DNA of 64,000 bases. Origin: Sabellastarte sp. h YS-2021 (taxonomy: Eukaryota; Annelida; Polychaeta; Sabellida; Sabellidae). How positions within the stretch are numbered: position 1 is the stretch's first letter; every line of letters starts with the position of its first letter. The position numbers were made by a program, and so were the translations under genes. The notes beneath the pieces were generated by a model. It ran no database searches and was not told the origin of the DNA. It saw only the letters and a list, made by a program, of their open reading frames with translations. Location of the stretch: NCBI GenBank assembly GCA_964017235.1, contig OZ024928.1, positions 86,547,566 through 86,611,565 of the forward strand. Reading direction: 5' to 3'. Positions 49,277 to 61,600 of this stretch are shown here, piece by piece.

Positions 49277-51143
49277 CCGGACCGGGTCTCAGAGCAGTAC
49301 CGGAAGCCTCATGCTTGATGATATCCTGTTCAGCAGTGGCAATGACTGCGTCGGGAAAGAGGCCATAGCCAAACATTGGAGCATTTCTAAGATGTAACCA
49401 TGTATCTTGCTTGACACCAGGCTTCATATGTTCTAGATAAGCATCACGTCGGATCAAGATAAGATTAGCAAGATGCACAAAAACACTGTCCGCGAGATGT
49501 TGCAAAGCCGTGCCCATGGCAACAGAGACACTTTGGTGAAAAGCCATAAGATCCCTGAGGTCGTTCAGGGCACCAGACACTTCCTTAGGGGCTTTGCCCT
49601 TGTTGATGCGGGAACATAACATGGCAACATTACTAGACATTTTATCTTGCAACTCACTAGCGCACCGGTTGAACCCTGCAGCATTGTTAATGATATATGA
49701 GTTCTCTCTAGCGCACTTCTCCCACCTTCTGAGGTATTCCTGGGAAATGGGCCTAGAAGGAGGGCCTGCAGCTGGATAGGCCGAAGCCTTAGTAAGCCTT
49801 GGAAACTGGGAATTAAGTTTCGCTTCTGTATTATGCCAACTGAAGAGTTTTCTACCCGGTCTGTGGGGGCCATCTTGTTTAATGGTATACATCTGATACC
49901 ATCTTGCCTGTGACTTGGGGATCTTCACAAACTGGTCTTTTTTCAGTCCGGCCGAGTCTTGGGCCCTTGAAGGGTAGCCTTCTGCCACAACTGTATTGAG
50001 TCGCTCCAACTTCTGGCAGAGCCAGTCATCCGGCGGCATTTCAACTGAAATACGGGCAGGCCTTTTAGGATTCTTACCCTTCCAAGGGTTATTGGATTTA
50101 TCCGGCTCATTCAAGTCACTTTCAAAGTCCGGTATGTGAGTCCACCCCATGAAGGAACGAACCGACCTTACAGTTTCTCTGTAGTTCATCTCTTCGGTTT
50201 GTTCTGGTTGTTCCAGAGTATCAGAGGAAATCTCACCCTCGTCAGAGCCAGAGTGCACAGACGACACATCAGAACCGGCCAAAGGGTCATCAAAATCAAT
50301 GTCGTCCGGTTCCGGTGGAAGATTGAATGTACCGGGGAAAACAGAAGCTGAAGATGATGTTGAAGACTTAGCCAAAAACCGGTCACCAGCAGAACCGGCT
50401 TGGTCATCTTCCGGTGTAAGGGTGACTGAAGATGCCGGAGGAGCTTTCTTCTGTACTGTAGCCTGCGTTACACTCTCCGGACCGGAGGTGCCCAAAGCAG
50501 GGACCGGCTTATCCAAGGAAACCGGTTTATCAGCTATTTTGACTGACTTCTTATGTTTTTTGTCTTTAGCTTTCTTAGGTTTATCCTCCCCAGATTTAAC
50601 AACGGCCTCCTGCACTGCCGGGGACTCCACCGGACCGGTGGGCCGGGCAGCCGGGGCAATAAAGGGGGAATCAGAAGGCACAGCTTTTGAACTTGAAGGG
50701 TTCACCGCCATCTTGGGGGTGGAGAAAACATTGCCTCTACTCAACAAGGCTTCTACACGTGCAAATTGCTCTGCCCATTTATCATTCATCAGAGAAAACT
50801 GTTCTGCTGTAACAAAAGTGGCAGGTTGAGATGTACTCTGAGGAGGGGCAGTAAAAGTTGGCTCCGCAGAAGAATCCACGGAAGCAATGACTTCAACTTC
50901 TTTAGGGGAAACTAAAATACCTGCTTTACGGTCTTTTCTGATTCTGTAAGAAGGGGTAGAAATCAACTCCTTTTGTTCATCAGAGAAGGAATCGCACACA
51001 CTACACTGTTTGTCTTTAACACAAGGGTCATCCCCAATGCCTTTATCGCGACAACGCGCGCATTTCTTGTGCAAATCAAAGGCGGCCATAATGTGGCCAC
51101 AAGAGCCCCGCCTTTGTCCTTTCTTTTCCCCTGGTGAATCCAT
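49080..51143 (-). CDS. Element 2 Gag (687 codons)
   Basis: Starts at ATG 51143, shortly after the terminal repeat; aligns with the element 1 start. Residues 10-52: Cys/His cluster (SCGHIMAAFDLHKKCARC, DDPCVKDKQCSVC), a probable zinc-binding domain shared with element 1. Residues about 150-330: acidic/Pro/Ser-rich, poorly conserved. Residues about 335-620: conserved capsid-like block (RSFMGWTHIPDFES, PPDDWLCQKLERLN, HLANLILIRRDAYLEHMKPG, LFPDAVIATAEQDI). C-terminus RG-rich (PRNRGRGRGRGSNPRF), typical of RNA-binding tails. Expected to package element RNA. Ends in UGA at the putative readthrough site. Confidence 0.88.
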   Translation of the reverse strand: MDSPGEKKGQRRGSCGHIMAAFDLHKKCARCRDKGIGDDPCVKDKQCSVCDSFSDEQKELISTPSYRIRKDRKAGILVSPKEVEVIASVDSSAEPTFTAPPQSTSQPATFVTAEQFSLMNDKWAEQFARVEALLSRGNVFSTPKMAVNPSSSKAVPSDSPFIAPAARPTGPVESPAVQEAVVKSGEDKPKKAKDKKHKKSVKIADKPVSLDKPVPALGTSGPESVTQATVQKKAPPASSVTLTPEDDQAGSAGDRFLAKSSTSSSASVFPGTFNLPPEPDDIDFDDPLAGSDVSSVHSGSDEGEISSDTLEQPEQTEEMNYRETVRSVRSFMGWTHIPDFESDLNEPDKSNNPWKGKNPKRPARISVEMPPDDWLCQKLERLNTVVAEGYPSRAQDSAGLKKDQFVKIPKSQARWYQMYTIKQDGPHRPGRKLFSWHNTEAKLNSQFPRLTKASAYPAAGPPSRPISQEYLRRWEKCARENSYIINNAAGFNRCASELQDKMSSNVAMLCSRINKGKAPKEVSGALNDLRDLMAFHQSVSVAMGTALQHLADSVFVHLANLILIRRDAYLEHMKPGVKQDTWLHLRNAPMFGYGLFPDAVIATAEQDIIKHEASGTALRPGPGASQQSGWRTANRYRPYDRRDQRSTGTEQEQQPWRQFSRPRNRGRGRGRGSNPRFSRSKGYKGFK

Positions 51144-51256
51144 GATATATATAGCACAACACTACTAACACACTTAAAACAAATATCCAATCTAACACTA
51201 GTAAAAATTAAAAAAGTTTCTCTTAAACTTCAAGCGTTAACAAAATGGACGCGCCA

Positions 51257-51446
51257 AACAAAAAGAGGAAGAGCGCATGCGCGAGCATGCGCAGTATACC
51301 AGCAGGTTGGCTATACAGCCACCTGGCGAATGAACAGGACACTACCGGTCCCGGCCAGAGCCCAGCTCAGGACGTTTTTTTCTAACGTTTGGCGTGACCG
51401 GCAAGGCGCCGGACAAATGCATCTGTCCACTAGGTAAGATGTATTA
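51257..51446 (-). repeat. Element 2 terminal inverted repeat, right (5' end)
   Basis: Reverse complement of 45109-45299. Unique extension TTAACGCAATAAAA ends the element and is copied in the ICR. Must contain the promoter, but I see no canonical TATA in it. Confidence 0.93.
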
Positions 51447-51457
51447 ACGCAATAAAA

Positions 51458-51620
51458 AGACAGATCTGCATAAATTTTACGATTATCATCCTCGATAGAT
51501 AAGGTATCTTTTAAAAGTAACAGCATGTCTCTGGCCCTTGTACTTTTGGAGAAGTCGTTTACGCGGATGGGAATGTGTACGCTGCAGAGTGATGCAATAA
51601 TGCCAGCTGACATAATAACC
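51458..51620 (+). repeat. Composite-element tail, right part beyond element 2
   Basis: AGACAGATCTGCA, CCTCGATAGATAAGGTATCT and GTCTCTGGCCCTTGTAC continue the tail cut at 45074; ends in half a hairpin (GCCAGCTGACAT). Confidence 0.75.
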
Positions 51621-51689
51621 AGAAAGACTTTGAAGATCAAATTGAACAATTTAACTGTGTTCAAGCTTAACAATGGTTTAACAGAATCC

Positions 51690-51830
51690 GAAAAATATTG
51701 TCAGATGGAAGATTCACAGGCAATGACTTTTTACAAGTTGCTTTCATATTTTGAGGCCCTAAAAGCAACTAGAAAAATGTTTTTGCTTACAAAAAAAAAG
51801 CATCCCCAAAGGTTAGATGCAATAAAGTAT
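51690..51830 (+). repeat. AAAGCATCCCC-type head, copy of 27990-28120
   Basis: CAACTAGAAAAATGTTTTTG and AAAGGTTAGATGCAATA as at 28045-28105. Confidence 0.55.
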
Positions 51831-52582
51831 CAACGTAGGAAAGGTTTTTGAAAAGAAAAAACAGTGCTGAGAAAAGAAGTGAAAGTTAAGCAGACAGTGT
51901 GGAGCTTTATGCATCAACATGAAAGAAAAATGTAAGTTTTATTTTGTTTTCTATGGTCATAAATTGTCAAAAGTTAATTTAATAAATGCTATAGTTTGTA
52001 AGAAGAGTTGTTTTAGATGTAAAATATGCCCACTAAAAAGAATACTTATGGTAACTATGTGTTATAATGAGTAAGCTTTATGTGTTTTACATCAGCCGTC
52101 ATTGTTGAATTTTAGATATAACATATTTCATGTGTATTATTAGCATATATTGTATAAAGTTCTGTGTATTGGTACAATCAAACTTAGGACTGTATCATAT
52201 TTCTCATTTCTAATCTACAGACTTATATGTACAGGCTCATAGAGCATAATCTTACTTTTATTATCATTGTACTTTAAGCACTATATATCTATATACTTGG
52301 CACTTGGTAATGATTCTTGTGAAATCACACATGGTGTACAAAGACTGTTTTAACAGCCGGTCCTTCAACAGAAACGGGGATCTATCTGTATAATGTGGTA
52401 GCTTGTCAGTACATCTTAGATAATTTAGTATTTAGCGTGAACATTTCAAAAGCTTAATCACAAGGGACTTATTCATTACTTTCCTCTGAACTGGTTACAC
52501 CCATGCTGTTAATAGCTCATCAGATCTTGAATGTGGCAAGCAGGTTATAAAAGATATATATGGTCAGGAAGTTATAAAAGAC
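51831..52582. other. AT-rich intergenic DNA
   Basis: No supported gene, RNA or repeat unit in about 750 bp. Confidence 0.5.
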
Positions 52583-53085
52583 TAGAGGATTGCTCGCAAA
52601 AAAAAAGATAATGTTTTTGCATAGCAAAAACAAAGCGTCCCGAAAAGGATATAAAGGTGAGTGCTAAAGTATTAAGAAAATGCTTCGTTTCTAGCCTTAT
52701 ACTGTTGTGGCAACCAAAGTCAGCGCAGTCTGCTCTATCTAGCACGGTTTTCAAGATATAAGCATTTTTGTGTTTTGCAAAAAATTAAAAATGTCCGCTA
52801 TATTTGGCGAGACAAAAATATTTTGAAAATTGGCATGGCTACTCTGCAGAGATACCCAGCAGGTCAAACATTTTGTTGAGTTCGCTCCATATAGCACGGT
52901 TTTCGCGATATAAACATTTTTGTGTTTTGCAAAAACTTTGAAAATTCAAAATGGCCACCATTTTTGGGGAGACAAAATTTTTTGTCAAGACCACTGCCGC
53001 GGTGTGTATCTCCCGCCGAGCATTAAAGCAGAAGAAATAGCTTTTCCGAGATATTCACAATTTTTCATTTTCGTGTGTGAAAGCT
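52583..53085 (+). mobile_element. F-like element head with two units, leading into the 133 bp satellite
   Basis: ACTAGAGGATTGCTCGC and CAAAAACAAAGCGTCCCG match the head at 28383-28510. Two diverged F units follow (CTCTATCTAGCACGGTTTTC, AAAATGGCCACCATTTTTGG). After TTTCATTTTCGTGTG the sequence passes straight into the first 133 bp monomer (GTGAAAGCTCTTCC), with no boundary between. Confidence 0.55.
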
Positions 53086-54121
53086 CTTCCAAAAGTAGGT
53101 GAATGAGTTATTTGAGAAAAATTGGCTATCTGCAACACTATTAAGAGATAATTCACATTTACTCATTTTGAGTAGGTGAATAATTATCTATGGGTCTGAA
53201 ACTTCACCAAGTGAAAGCTCTCCCAAAAGGAAGGTGAATGAGTTATTTGAGAAAAATTGGCAATCTGCAATACTTTTAGAGATAATTCGCATTTACTCAT
53301 TTTGAGTAGGTGAGTAATTAGCTACGGGTCTGAAACTTCACCATGTGAAAGCTCTCCCGCAAGTAGATGAATGAGTATTTGATAAAAATTGGGTATCCGC
53401 AATACTTTTACAGATAATTAGCATTTACTCATTTCAAGTAGGTGAATAAATAGCTATGGGTCTGAAACTTCACAGAGTGAAAGCTCTCCCAAAAGTAGGT
53501 GAATGAGTTATTTGAGAAAAATTGGCTATCTGCAATACTTTTAGAGATAATTCACATTTACTCATTTTGAGTAGGTAAATAATTAGCTATGGGTCTGAAA
53601 CTTCACCAAGTGAAAGCTCTGCCAAAAGTAGGTGAATGAGTTATTTGAGAAAAATTGGCTATCTGCAATACTTTTAGAGATAATTCGCATTTACTCATTT
53701 TGAGTAGGTGAGTAATTAGCTATGGGTCTGAAACTTCACAGAGTGAAAGCTCTCCCAAAAGTAGGTGAATGAGTTATTTGAGAAAAATTGGCTATCTGCA
53801 ATACTTTTAGAGATAATTCGCATTTACTCATTTTGAGTAGGTGAGTAATTAGCTATGGGTCTGAAACTTCACCAAGTGAAAGCTCTCCCAAAAGTAGGTG
53901 AATGATTTATTTGAGAAAAATTGGCTATCTGCAATACTTTTAGAGATAATTCGCATTTACTCATTTTGAGTAGGTGAGTAATTAGCTATGGGTCTGAAAC
54001 TTCACAGAGTGAAAGCTCTCCCAAAAGTAGGTGAATGAGTTATCTGAGAAAAATTGGCTATCTGCAATACTTTTAGAGATAATTCGCATTTACTCATTTT
54101 GAATAGGTGAGTAATTAGCTA
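53086..54121 (+). repeat. 133 bp satellite array, left block
   Basis: About eight monomers: CTATGGGTCTGAAACTTCAC, GTGAAAGCTCTCCCAAAAG, TAGGTGAATGAGTTATTTGA, ATTGGCTATCTGCAATAC, TTTACTCATTTTGAGTAGG. Outer monomers are more diverged than inner ones. Stops at AATTAGCTAT where the LINE fragment begins. Confidence 0.92.
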
Positions 54122-55644
54122 TAGAATAGAAACATTTATATAGCGCAAAATTGATGCAACATCCTCTAATGCGCTTGAAATCAAAAAGGGAAAGTCGAGG
54201 GACGTTCGAGGTCATGATCCAAGGTTAGCGCCCGCCAGGGAGATGTACTATGGTGGAGGATATGCTAATCTAAACAAGTAGGTCTTTAGCTGGCTACGGA
54301 AACCTGTTATTGTTTGTTGTGATCGTACTGATTGTGGGAGTCTGTTCCATTCTATGGGGGAAGCCACTACAAAACCTCTCCTACCGATGGCCTTTTTGTG
54401 AGAGGCTGAGGAAAGAGAAAGACGATTTCCACGTGTTAGACAACTGGTTTTGATCAAGGATGATAGGTATATGGGTTGAGAGAAATTTATAGCCTTGAAA
54501 GTAATTAGATTGTACTTAAACAATATACGGTAAGTGATAGGAAGCCAGTGTAGTTTTTGAAGAAAAGGAGTGACATGGCTAGTTCTCTCAAGTCTAAAAA
54601 CAATTCTACAAAGGGCATTTTGTATCTTTTGGAGTTTAGCAACATTGTACTTACTGATGCCATAAAGTAGGGAATTGCAGTAGTCAAGTCGACTACTGAT
54701 CATTGAGTTTGCAAGCAAGGCTGCAGTTTCCACACTGAGGAATTTACGAATACGTCTTAGGTCCTTAAGGTGGTAGTAGCAGGCTCGACACATATTAGTT
54801 ATGTGGTTGGAAAAGGTGTTTCCAGAGTCAAAAATTACACCCAGGTTCTTGACTGTATCAGTAGGGGAAATAGAATTTCCGAGAAGTTGAGTAGGGAATT
54901 TATTAATGAGGGACTCTCTGGCTTGTCTATCACCTATTATAATAAATTCAGTTTTCTCGGGATTGAGTTTCAATTTCACGCCAGCCATCCAGTTTTGGAT
55001 ACATGTGAGACACTCTGTAAGCTCAGCGAAATTGGAATCAAAATTCCTATTGTCCAATGCTAGATATACTTGGGTGTCATCAGCATATAGATGGTGGGTG
55101 ACATTGAAATTGGAAATGATATTACTGAGAGGGGTTGTGTAAAGGGTAAAAAGGAGGGGGCCCAGGACAGAACCCTGAGGCACACCATACGGAAGTGAGA
55201 ACACATCTGAAAAGCTAATTTAACCTTCTGTTTCCGGTTTGAGAGATAGGATCTGATCCACCTCAACACAGTGCCATCAACCCCAAACCAATCTCTTAGG
55301 GAATTAAAAAGAATGTCATGGTCGATAGTGTCGAATGCCGCTGAGAGGTCTAGCAGTGTGAGTGCAACAGCCTTACCAGAGTCCAACGAAGCAGCAATGT
55401 CATTCTGGATTTTCAACAGCGCTGTTTCTGTGGAATGGAGTCTCCTGTAAGCGGATTGGTTGACATTGGAGAGCCCCTCGCTATCGATATAATTATTTAA
55501 CTGTTTGGCAACTACTTTTTCGATCAGTTTGGATAAGAAACTAAGGTTGGATACCGGTCTATAGTTTTTTAGGAGATTTCTGTCTAAGTTTGGTTTCTTG
55601 AGAAGAGGGGTGACATATGCTGTTTTGAAACAGTTTGCGAAACT
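54122..55644 (-). mobile_element. 5'-truncated CR1/L2-like LINE inserted in the satellite
   Basis: The 3' end (54122) carries GCGCTATATAAATG, a tail common in animal LINEs; the 5' end is cut inside the RT domain at 55644. The satellite phase is interrupted at AATTAGCTAT and resumes at CTATGGGTCTG, sharing CTAT, which may be a short target duplication or microhomology. Confidence 0.8.
54248..55640 (-). pseudogene. LINE reverse transcriptase fragment with one frameshift
   Basis: Frame 1 (55640-55205): AYVTPLLKKPNLD, NYRPVSNLSFLSKLIEKVV, SAYRRLHSTETALLKI, LLDLSAAFDTIDHDIL (motif A). Frame 2 (55204-54248): LPYGVPQGSVLGPLLFTLY, LYADDTQVYL (YADD catalytic box), NPEKTEFIIIG, NLGVIFDS, the C-terminal LDYCNSLLYGI, LHWLPITYRI and WNRLPQSVR, then FRSQLKTYLFRLAY and stop. 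The break is one base near the AAAAG run at 55211-55215. Both frames are otherwise free of stops, so this is a fairly young copy. Endonuclease and RT N-terminus are missing: inactive. The clade is a guess from the motif style. Confidence 0.85.
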
Positions 55645-58600
55645 ATGGGTCTGAAACTTCACCAAGTGAAAGCTCTCCCCAAAGTAGGTGAATGATTTAT
55701 TTGAGAAAAATTGGCTATCTGGAATACTTTTAGAGATAATTCGCATTTACTCATTTTGAGTAGGTGAGTAATTAGTTACGGGTCTGAAACTTCACCATGT
55801 GAAAGCTCTCCCACAAGTAGATGAATGAGTTATTTGATAAAAATTGGGTATCCGCAATACTTTTACAGATAATTAGCATTTACTTATTTTGAGTAGGTAA
55901 ATAATTAGCTATGGGTCTGAAACTTCACCATGTGAAAGCTCTCCCAAAAGTAGGTGAATGAGTTATTTGAGAAAAATTGGCTATCTGCAATACTTTTAGA
56001 GATAATTCGCATTTACTCATTTTGAGTAGGTGAGTAATTAGCTATGGGTCTGAAACTTCACAGAGTGAAAGCTCTCCCAAAAGTAGGTGAATGAGTTATT
56101 TGATAAAAATTGGCTATCTGCAATACTTTTAGAGATAATTCGCATTTACTCATTTTGAGTAGGTGAGTAATTAGCTATGGGTCTGAAACTTCACCAAGTG
56201 AAAGCTCTCCCAAAAGTAGGTGAATGATTTATTTGAGAAAAATTGGCTATCTGCAATACTTTTAGAGATAATTCGCATTTACTCATTTTGAGTAGGTGAG
56301 TAATTAGCTATGGGTCTGAAACTTCACCAAGTGAAAGCTCTCCCAAAAGTAGGTGAATGATTTATTTGAGAAAAATTGGCTATCTGCAATACTTTTAGAG
56401 ATAATTCGCATTTACTCATTTTGAGTAGGTGAGTAATTAGCTATGGGTCTGAAACTTCACAGAGTGAAAGCTCTCCCAAAAGTAGGTGAATGAGTTATCT
56501 GAGAAAAATTGGCTATCTGCAATACTTTTAGAGATAATTCGCATTTACTCATTTTGAATAGGTGAGTAATTAGCTATGGGTCTGAAACTTCACCAAGTGA
56601 AAGCTCTCCCCAAAGTAGGTGAATGATTTATTTGAGAAAAATTGGCTATCTGGAATACTTTTAGAGATAATTCGCATTTACTCATTTTGAGTAGGTGAGT
56701 AATTAGTTACGGGTCTGAAACTTCACCATGTGAAAGCTCTCCCACAAGTAGATGAATGAGTTATTTGATAAAAATTGGGTATCCGCAATACTTTTACAGA
56801 TAATTAGCATTTACTTATTTTGAGTAGGTAAATAATTAGCTATGGGTCTGAAACTTCACCATGTGAAAGCTCTCCCAAAAGTAGGTGAATGAGTTATTTG
56901 AGAAAAATTGGCTATCTGCAATACTTTTAGAGATAATTCGCATTTACTCATTTTGAGTAGGTGAGTAATTAGCTATGGGTCTGAAACTTCACAGAGTGAA
57001 AGCTCTCCCAAAAGTAGGTGAATGAGTTATTTGAGAAAAATTGGCTATCTGCAATACTTTTAGAGATAATTCGCATTTACTCATTTTGAGTAGGTGAGTA
57101 ATTAGCTATGGGTCTGAAACTTCACCAAGTGAAAGCTCTCCCAAAAGTAGGTGAATGATTTATTTGAGAAAAATTGGCTATCTGCAATACTTTTAGAGAT
57201 AATTCGCATTTACTCATTTTGAATAGGTGAGTAATTAGCTATGGGTCTGAAACTTCACAGAGTGAAAGCTCTCCCAAAAGTAGGTGAATGAGTTATTGGA
57301 GAAAAATTGGTTATCTGCAATACTTTTAGAGATAATTCGCATTTACTCATTTTGAGTAGGTGAGTAATTAGCTATGGGTCTGAAACTTCACAGAGTGAAA
57401 GCTCTCCCAAAAGTAGGTGAATGAGTTATCTGAGAAGAATTGGCTATCTGCAATACTTTTAGAGATAATTCGCATTTACTCATTTTGAGTAGGTGAGTAA
57501 TTAGCTATGGGTCTGAAACTTCACAGAGTGAAAGCTCTCCCAAAAGTAGGTGAATGAGTTATTGGAGAAAAATTGGTTATCTGCAATACTTTTAGAGATA
57601 ATTCGCATTTACTCATTTTGAGTAGGTGAGTAATTAGCTATGGGTCTGAAACTTCACCAAGTGAAAGCTCTCCCCAAAGTAGGTGAATGATTTATTTGAG
57701 AAAAATTGGCTATCTGGAATACTTTTACAGATAATTCGCATTTACTCATTTTGAGTAGGTGAGTAATTAGTTACGGGTCTGAAACTTCACCATGTGAAAG
57801 CTCTCCCACAAGTAGATGAATGAGTTATTTGATAAAAATTGGGTATCCGCAATACTTTTACAGATAATTAGCATTTACTTATTTTGAGTAGGTGAGTAAT
57901 TAGCTATGGGTCTGAAACTTCACCATGTGAAAGCTCTCCCAAAAGTAGGTGAATGAGTTATTTAAGAAAAATTGGCTATCTGCAATACTTTTAGAGATAA
58001 TTCGCATTTACTCATTTTGAGTAGGTGAGTAATTAGCTATGGGTCTGAAACTTCACAGAGTGAAAGCTCTCCCAAAAGTAGGTGAATGAGTTATTTGATA
58101 AAAATTGGCTATCTGCAATACTTTTAGAGATAATTCGCATTTACTCATTTTGAGTAGGTGAGTAATTAGCTATGGGTCTGAAACTTCACCAAGTGAAAGC
58201 TCTCCCAAAAGTAGGTGAATGATTTATTTGAGAAAAATTGGCTATCTGCAATACTTTTAGAGATAATTCGCATTTACTCATTTTGAGTAGGTGAGTAATT
58301 AGCTATGGGTCTGAAACTTCACCAAGTGAAAGCTCTCCCAAAAGTAGGTGAATGATTTATTTGAGAAAAATTGGCTATCTGCAATACTTTTAGAGATAAT
58401 TCGCATTTACTCATTTTGAATAGGTGAGTAATTAGCTATGGGTCTGAAACTTCACAGAGTGAAAGCTCTCCCAAAAGTAGGTGAATGAGTTATTGGAGAA
58501 AAATTGGTTATCTGCAATACTTTTAGAGATAATTCGCATTTACTCATTTTGAGTAGGTGAGTAATTAGCTATGGGTCTGAAACTTCACAGAGTGAAAGCT

Positions 58601-61600
58601 CTCCCAAAAGTAGGTGAATGAGTTATCTGAGAAGAATTGGCTATCTGCAATACTTTTAGAGATAATTCGCATTTACTCATTTTGAGTAGGTGAGTAATTA
58701 GCTATGGGTCTGAAACTTCACAGAGTGAAAGCTCTCCCAAAAGTAGGTGAATGAGTTATTGGAGAAAAATTGGTTATCTGCAATACTTTTAGAGATAATT
58801 CGCATTTACTCATTTTGAGTAGGTGAGTAATTAGCTATGGGTCTGAAACTTCACCAAGTGAAAGCTCTCCCAAAAGTAGGTGAATGATTTATTTGAGAAA
58901 AATTGGCTATCTGCAATACTTTTAGAGATAATTCGCATTTACTCATTTTGAATAGGTGAGTAATTAGCTATGGGTCTGAAACTTCACCAAGTGAAAGCTC
59001 TCCCCAAAGTAGGTGAATGATTTATTTGAGAAAAATTGGCTATCTGGAATACTTTTAGAGATAATTCGCATTTACTCATTTTGAGTAGGTGAGTAATTAG
59101 TTACGGGTCTGAAACTTCACCATGTGAAAGCTCTCCCACAAGTAGATGAATGAGTTATTTGATAAAAATTGGGTATCCGCAATACTTTTACAGATAATTA
59201 GCATTTACTTATTTTGAGTAGGTAAATAATTAGCTATGGGTCTGAAACTTCACCATGTGAAAGCTCTCCCAAAAGTAGGTGAATGAGTTATTTAAGAAAA
59301 ATTGGCTATCTGCAATACTTTTAGAGATAATTCGCATTTACTCATTTTGAGTAGGTGAGTAATTAGCTATGGGTCTGAAACTTCACAGAGTGAAAGCTCT
59401 CCCAAAAGTAGGTGAATGAGTTATTTGAGAAAAATTGGCTATCTGCAATACTTTTAGAGATAATTCGCATTTACTCATTTTGAGTAGGTGAGTAATTAGC
59501 TATGGGTCTGAAACTTCACAGAGTGAAAGCTCTCCCAAAAGTAGGTGAATGAGTTATTTGATAAAAATTGGCTATCTGCAATACTTTTAGAGATAATTCG
59601 CATTTACTCATTTTGAGTAGGTGAGTAATTAGCTATGGGTCTGAAACTTCACCAAGTGAAAGCTCTCCCAAAAGTAGGTGAATGATTTATTTGAGAAAAA
59701 TTGGCTATCTGCAATACTTTTAGAGATAATTCGCATTTACTCATTTTGAGTAGGTGAGTAATTAGCTATGGGTCTGAAACTTCACCAAGTGAAAGCTCTC
59801 CCAAAAGTAGGTGAATGATTTATTTGAGAAAAATTGGCTATCTGCAATACTTTTAGAGATAATTCGCATTTACTCATTTTGAATAGGTGAGTAATTAGCT
59901 ATGGGTCTGAAACTTCACAGAGTGAAAGCTCTCCCAAAAGTAGGTGAATGAGTTATTGGAGAAAAATTGGTTATCTGCAATACTTTTAGAGATAATTCGC
60001 ATTTACTCATTTTGAGTAGGTGAGTAATTAGCTATGGGTCTGAAACTTCACAGAGTGAAAGCTCTCCCAAAAGTAGGTGAATGAGTTATCTGAGAAGAAT
60101 TGGCTATCTGCAATACTTTTAGAGATAATTCGCATTTACTCATTTTGAGTAGGTGAGTAATTAGCTATGGGTCTGAAACTTCACAGAGTGAAAGCTCTCC
60201 CAAAAGTAGGTGAATGAGTTATTGGAGAAAAATTGGTTATCTGCAATACTTTTAGAGATAATTCGCATTTACTCATTTTGAGTAGGTGAGTAATTAGCTA
60301 TGGGTCTGAAACTTCACCAAGTGAAAGCTCTCCCAAAAGTAGGTGAATGATTTATTTGAGAAAAATTGGCTATCTGCAATACTTTTAGAGATAATTCGCA
60401 TTTACTCATTTTGAATAGGTGAGTAATTAGCTATGGGTCTGAAACTTCACCAAGTGAAAGCTCTCCCCAAAGTAGGTGAATGATTTATTTGAGAAAAATT
60501 GGCTATCTGGAATACTTTTAGAGATAATTCGCATTTACTCATTTTGAGTAGGTGAGTAATTAGTTACGGGTCTGAAACTTCACCATGTGAAAGCTCTCCC
60601 ACAAGTAGATGAATGAGTTATTTGATAAAAATTGGGTATCCGCAATACTTTTACAGATAATTAGCATTTACTTATTTTGAGTAGGTAAATAATTAGCTAT
60701 GGGTCTGAAACTTCACCATGTGAAAGCTCTCCCAAAAGTAGGTGAATGAGTTATTTAAGAAAAATTGGCTATCTGCAATACTTTTAGAGATAATTCGCAT
60801 TTACTCATTTTGAGTAGGTGAGTAATTAGCTATGGGTCTGAAACTTCACAGAGTGAAAGCTCTCCCAAAAGTAGGTGAATGAGTTATTTGAGAAAAATTG
60901 GCTATCTGCAATACTTTTAGAGATAATTCGCATTTACTCATTTTGAGTAGGTAAATAATTAGCTATGGGTCTGAAACTTCACCATGTGAAAGCTCTCCCA
61001 AAAGTAGGTGAATGAGTTATTTGAGAAAAATTGGTTATCTGCAATACTTTTAGAGATAATTCGCATTTACTCATTTTGAGTAGGTGAGTAATTAGCTATG
61101 GGTCTGAAACTTCACCAAGTGAAAGCTCTCCCAAAAGTAGGTGAATGATTTATTTGAGAAAAATTGGCTATCTGCAATACTTTTAGAGATAATTCGCATT
61201 TACTCATTTTGAATAGGTGAGTAATTAGCTATGGGTCTGAAACTTCACAGAGTGAAAGCTCTCCCAAAAGTAGGTGAATGAGTTATTGGAGAAAAATTGG
61301 TTATCTGCAATACTTTTAGAGATAATTCGCATTTACTCATTTTGAGTAGGTGAGTAATTAGCTATGGGTCTGAAACTTCACAGAGTGAAAGCTCTCCCAA
61401 AAGTAGGTGAATGAGTTATCTGAGAAGAATTGGCTATCTGCAATACTTTTAGAGATAATTCGCATTTACTCATTTTGAGTAGGTGAGTAATTAGCTATGG
61501 GTCTGAAACTTCACAGAGTGAAAGCTCTCCCAAAAGTAGGTGAATGAGTTATTGGAGAAAAATTGGTTATCTGCAATACTTTTAGAGATAATTCGCATTT

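Larger units (their letters stand above)
45075..51457 (-). mobile_element. DIRS-type retrotransposon, element 2: complete, all frames open (6.4 kb)
   Basis: Same order as element 1. Terminal inverted repeats appear identical, the ICR is present, and Gag, RT and YR frames are all uninterrupted. Flanks CAAACAGACAAAA and AGACAGATCTGCA are the two halves of the composite-element tail (compare CAAACAGACGAACAGACAG at 44286), so the empty site is clear: no bases duplicated or lost, with AAAA as the probable crossover shared by both junctions. This is the signature of recombinase integration. The best candidate in the window for a recently active, autonomous element. Confidence 0.95.

Noticed and set aside
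46703-51143. Plus-strand frames inside DIRS elements (for example 50299-50829, 21407-21859)
   Set aside because: Antisense shadows of gag and RT with no conserved counterpart between the two elements.
51141-51153. TATATATA just upstream of element 2 gag as a promoter TATA box
   Set aside because: Too close to the ATG and not present in element 1; more likely AT-rich leader.
45054-51673. Matching short frames at 45054-45245 and 51311-51673
   Set aside because: Both are translations of the element 2 terminal inverted repeat, not genes.
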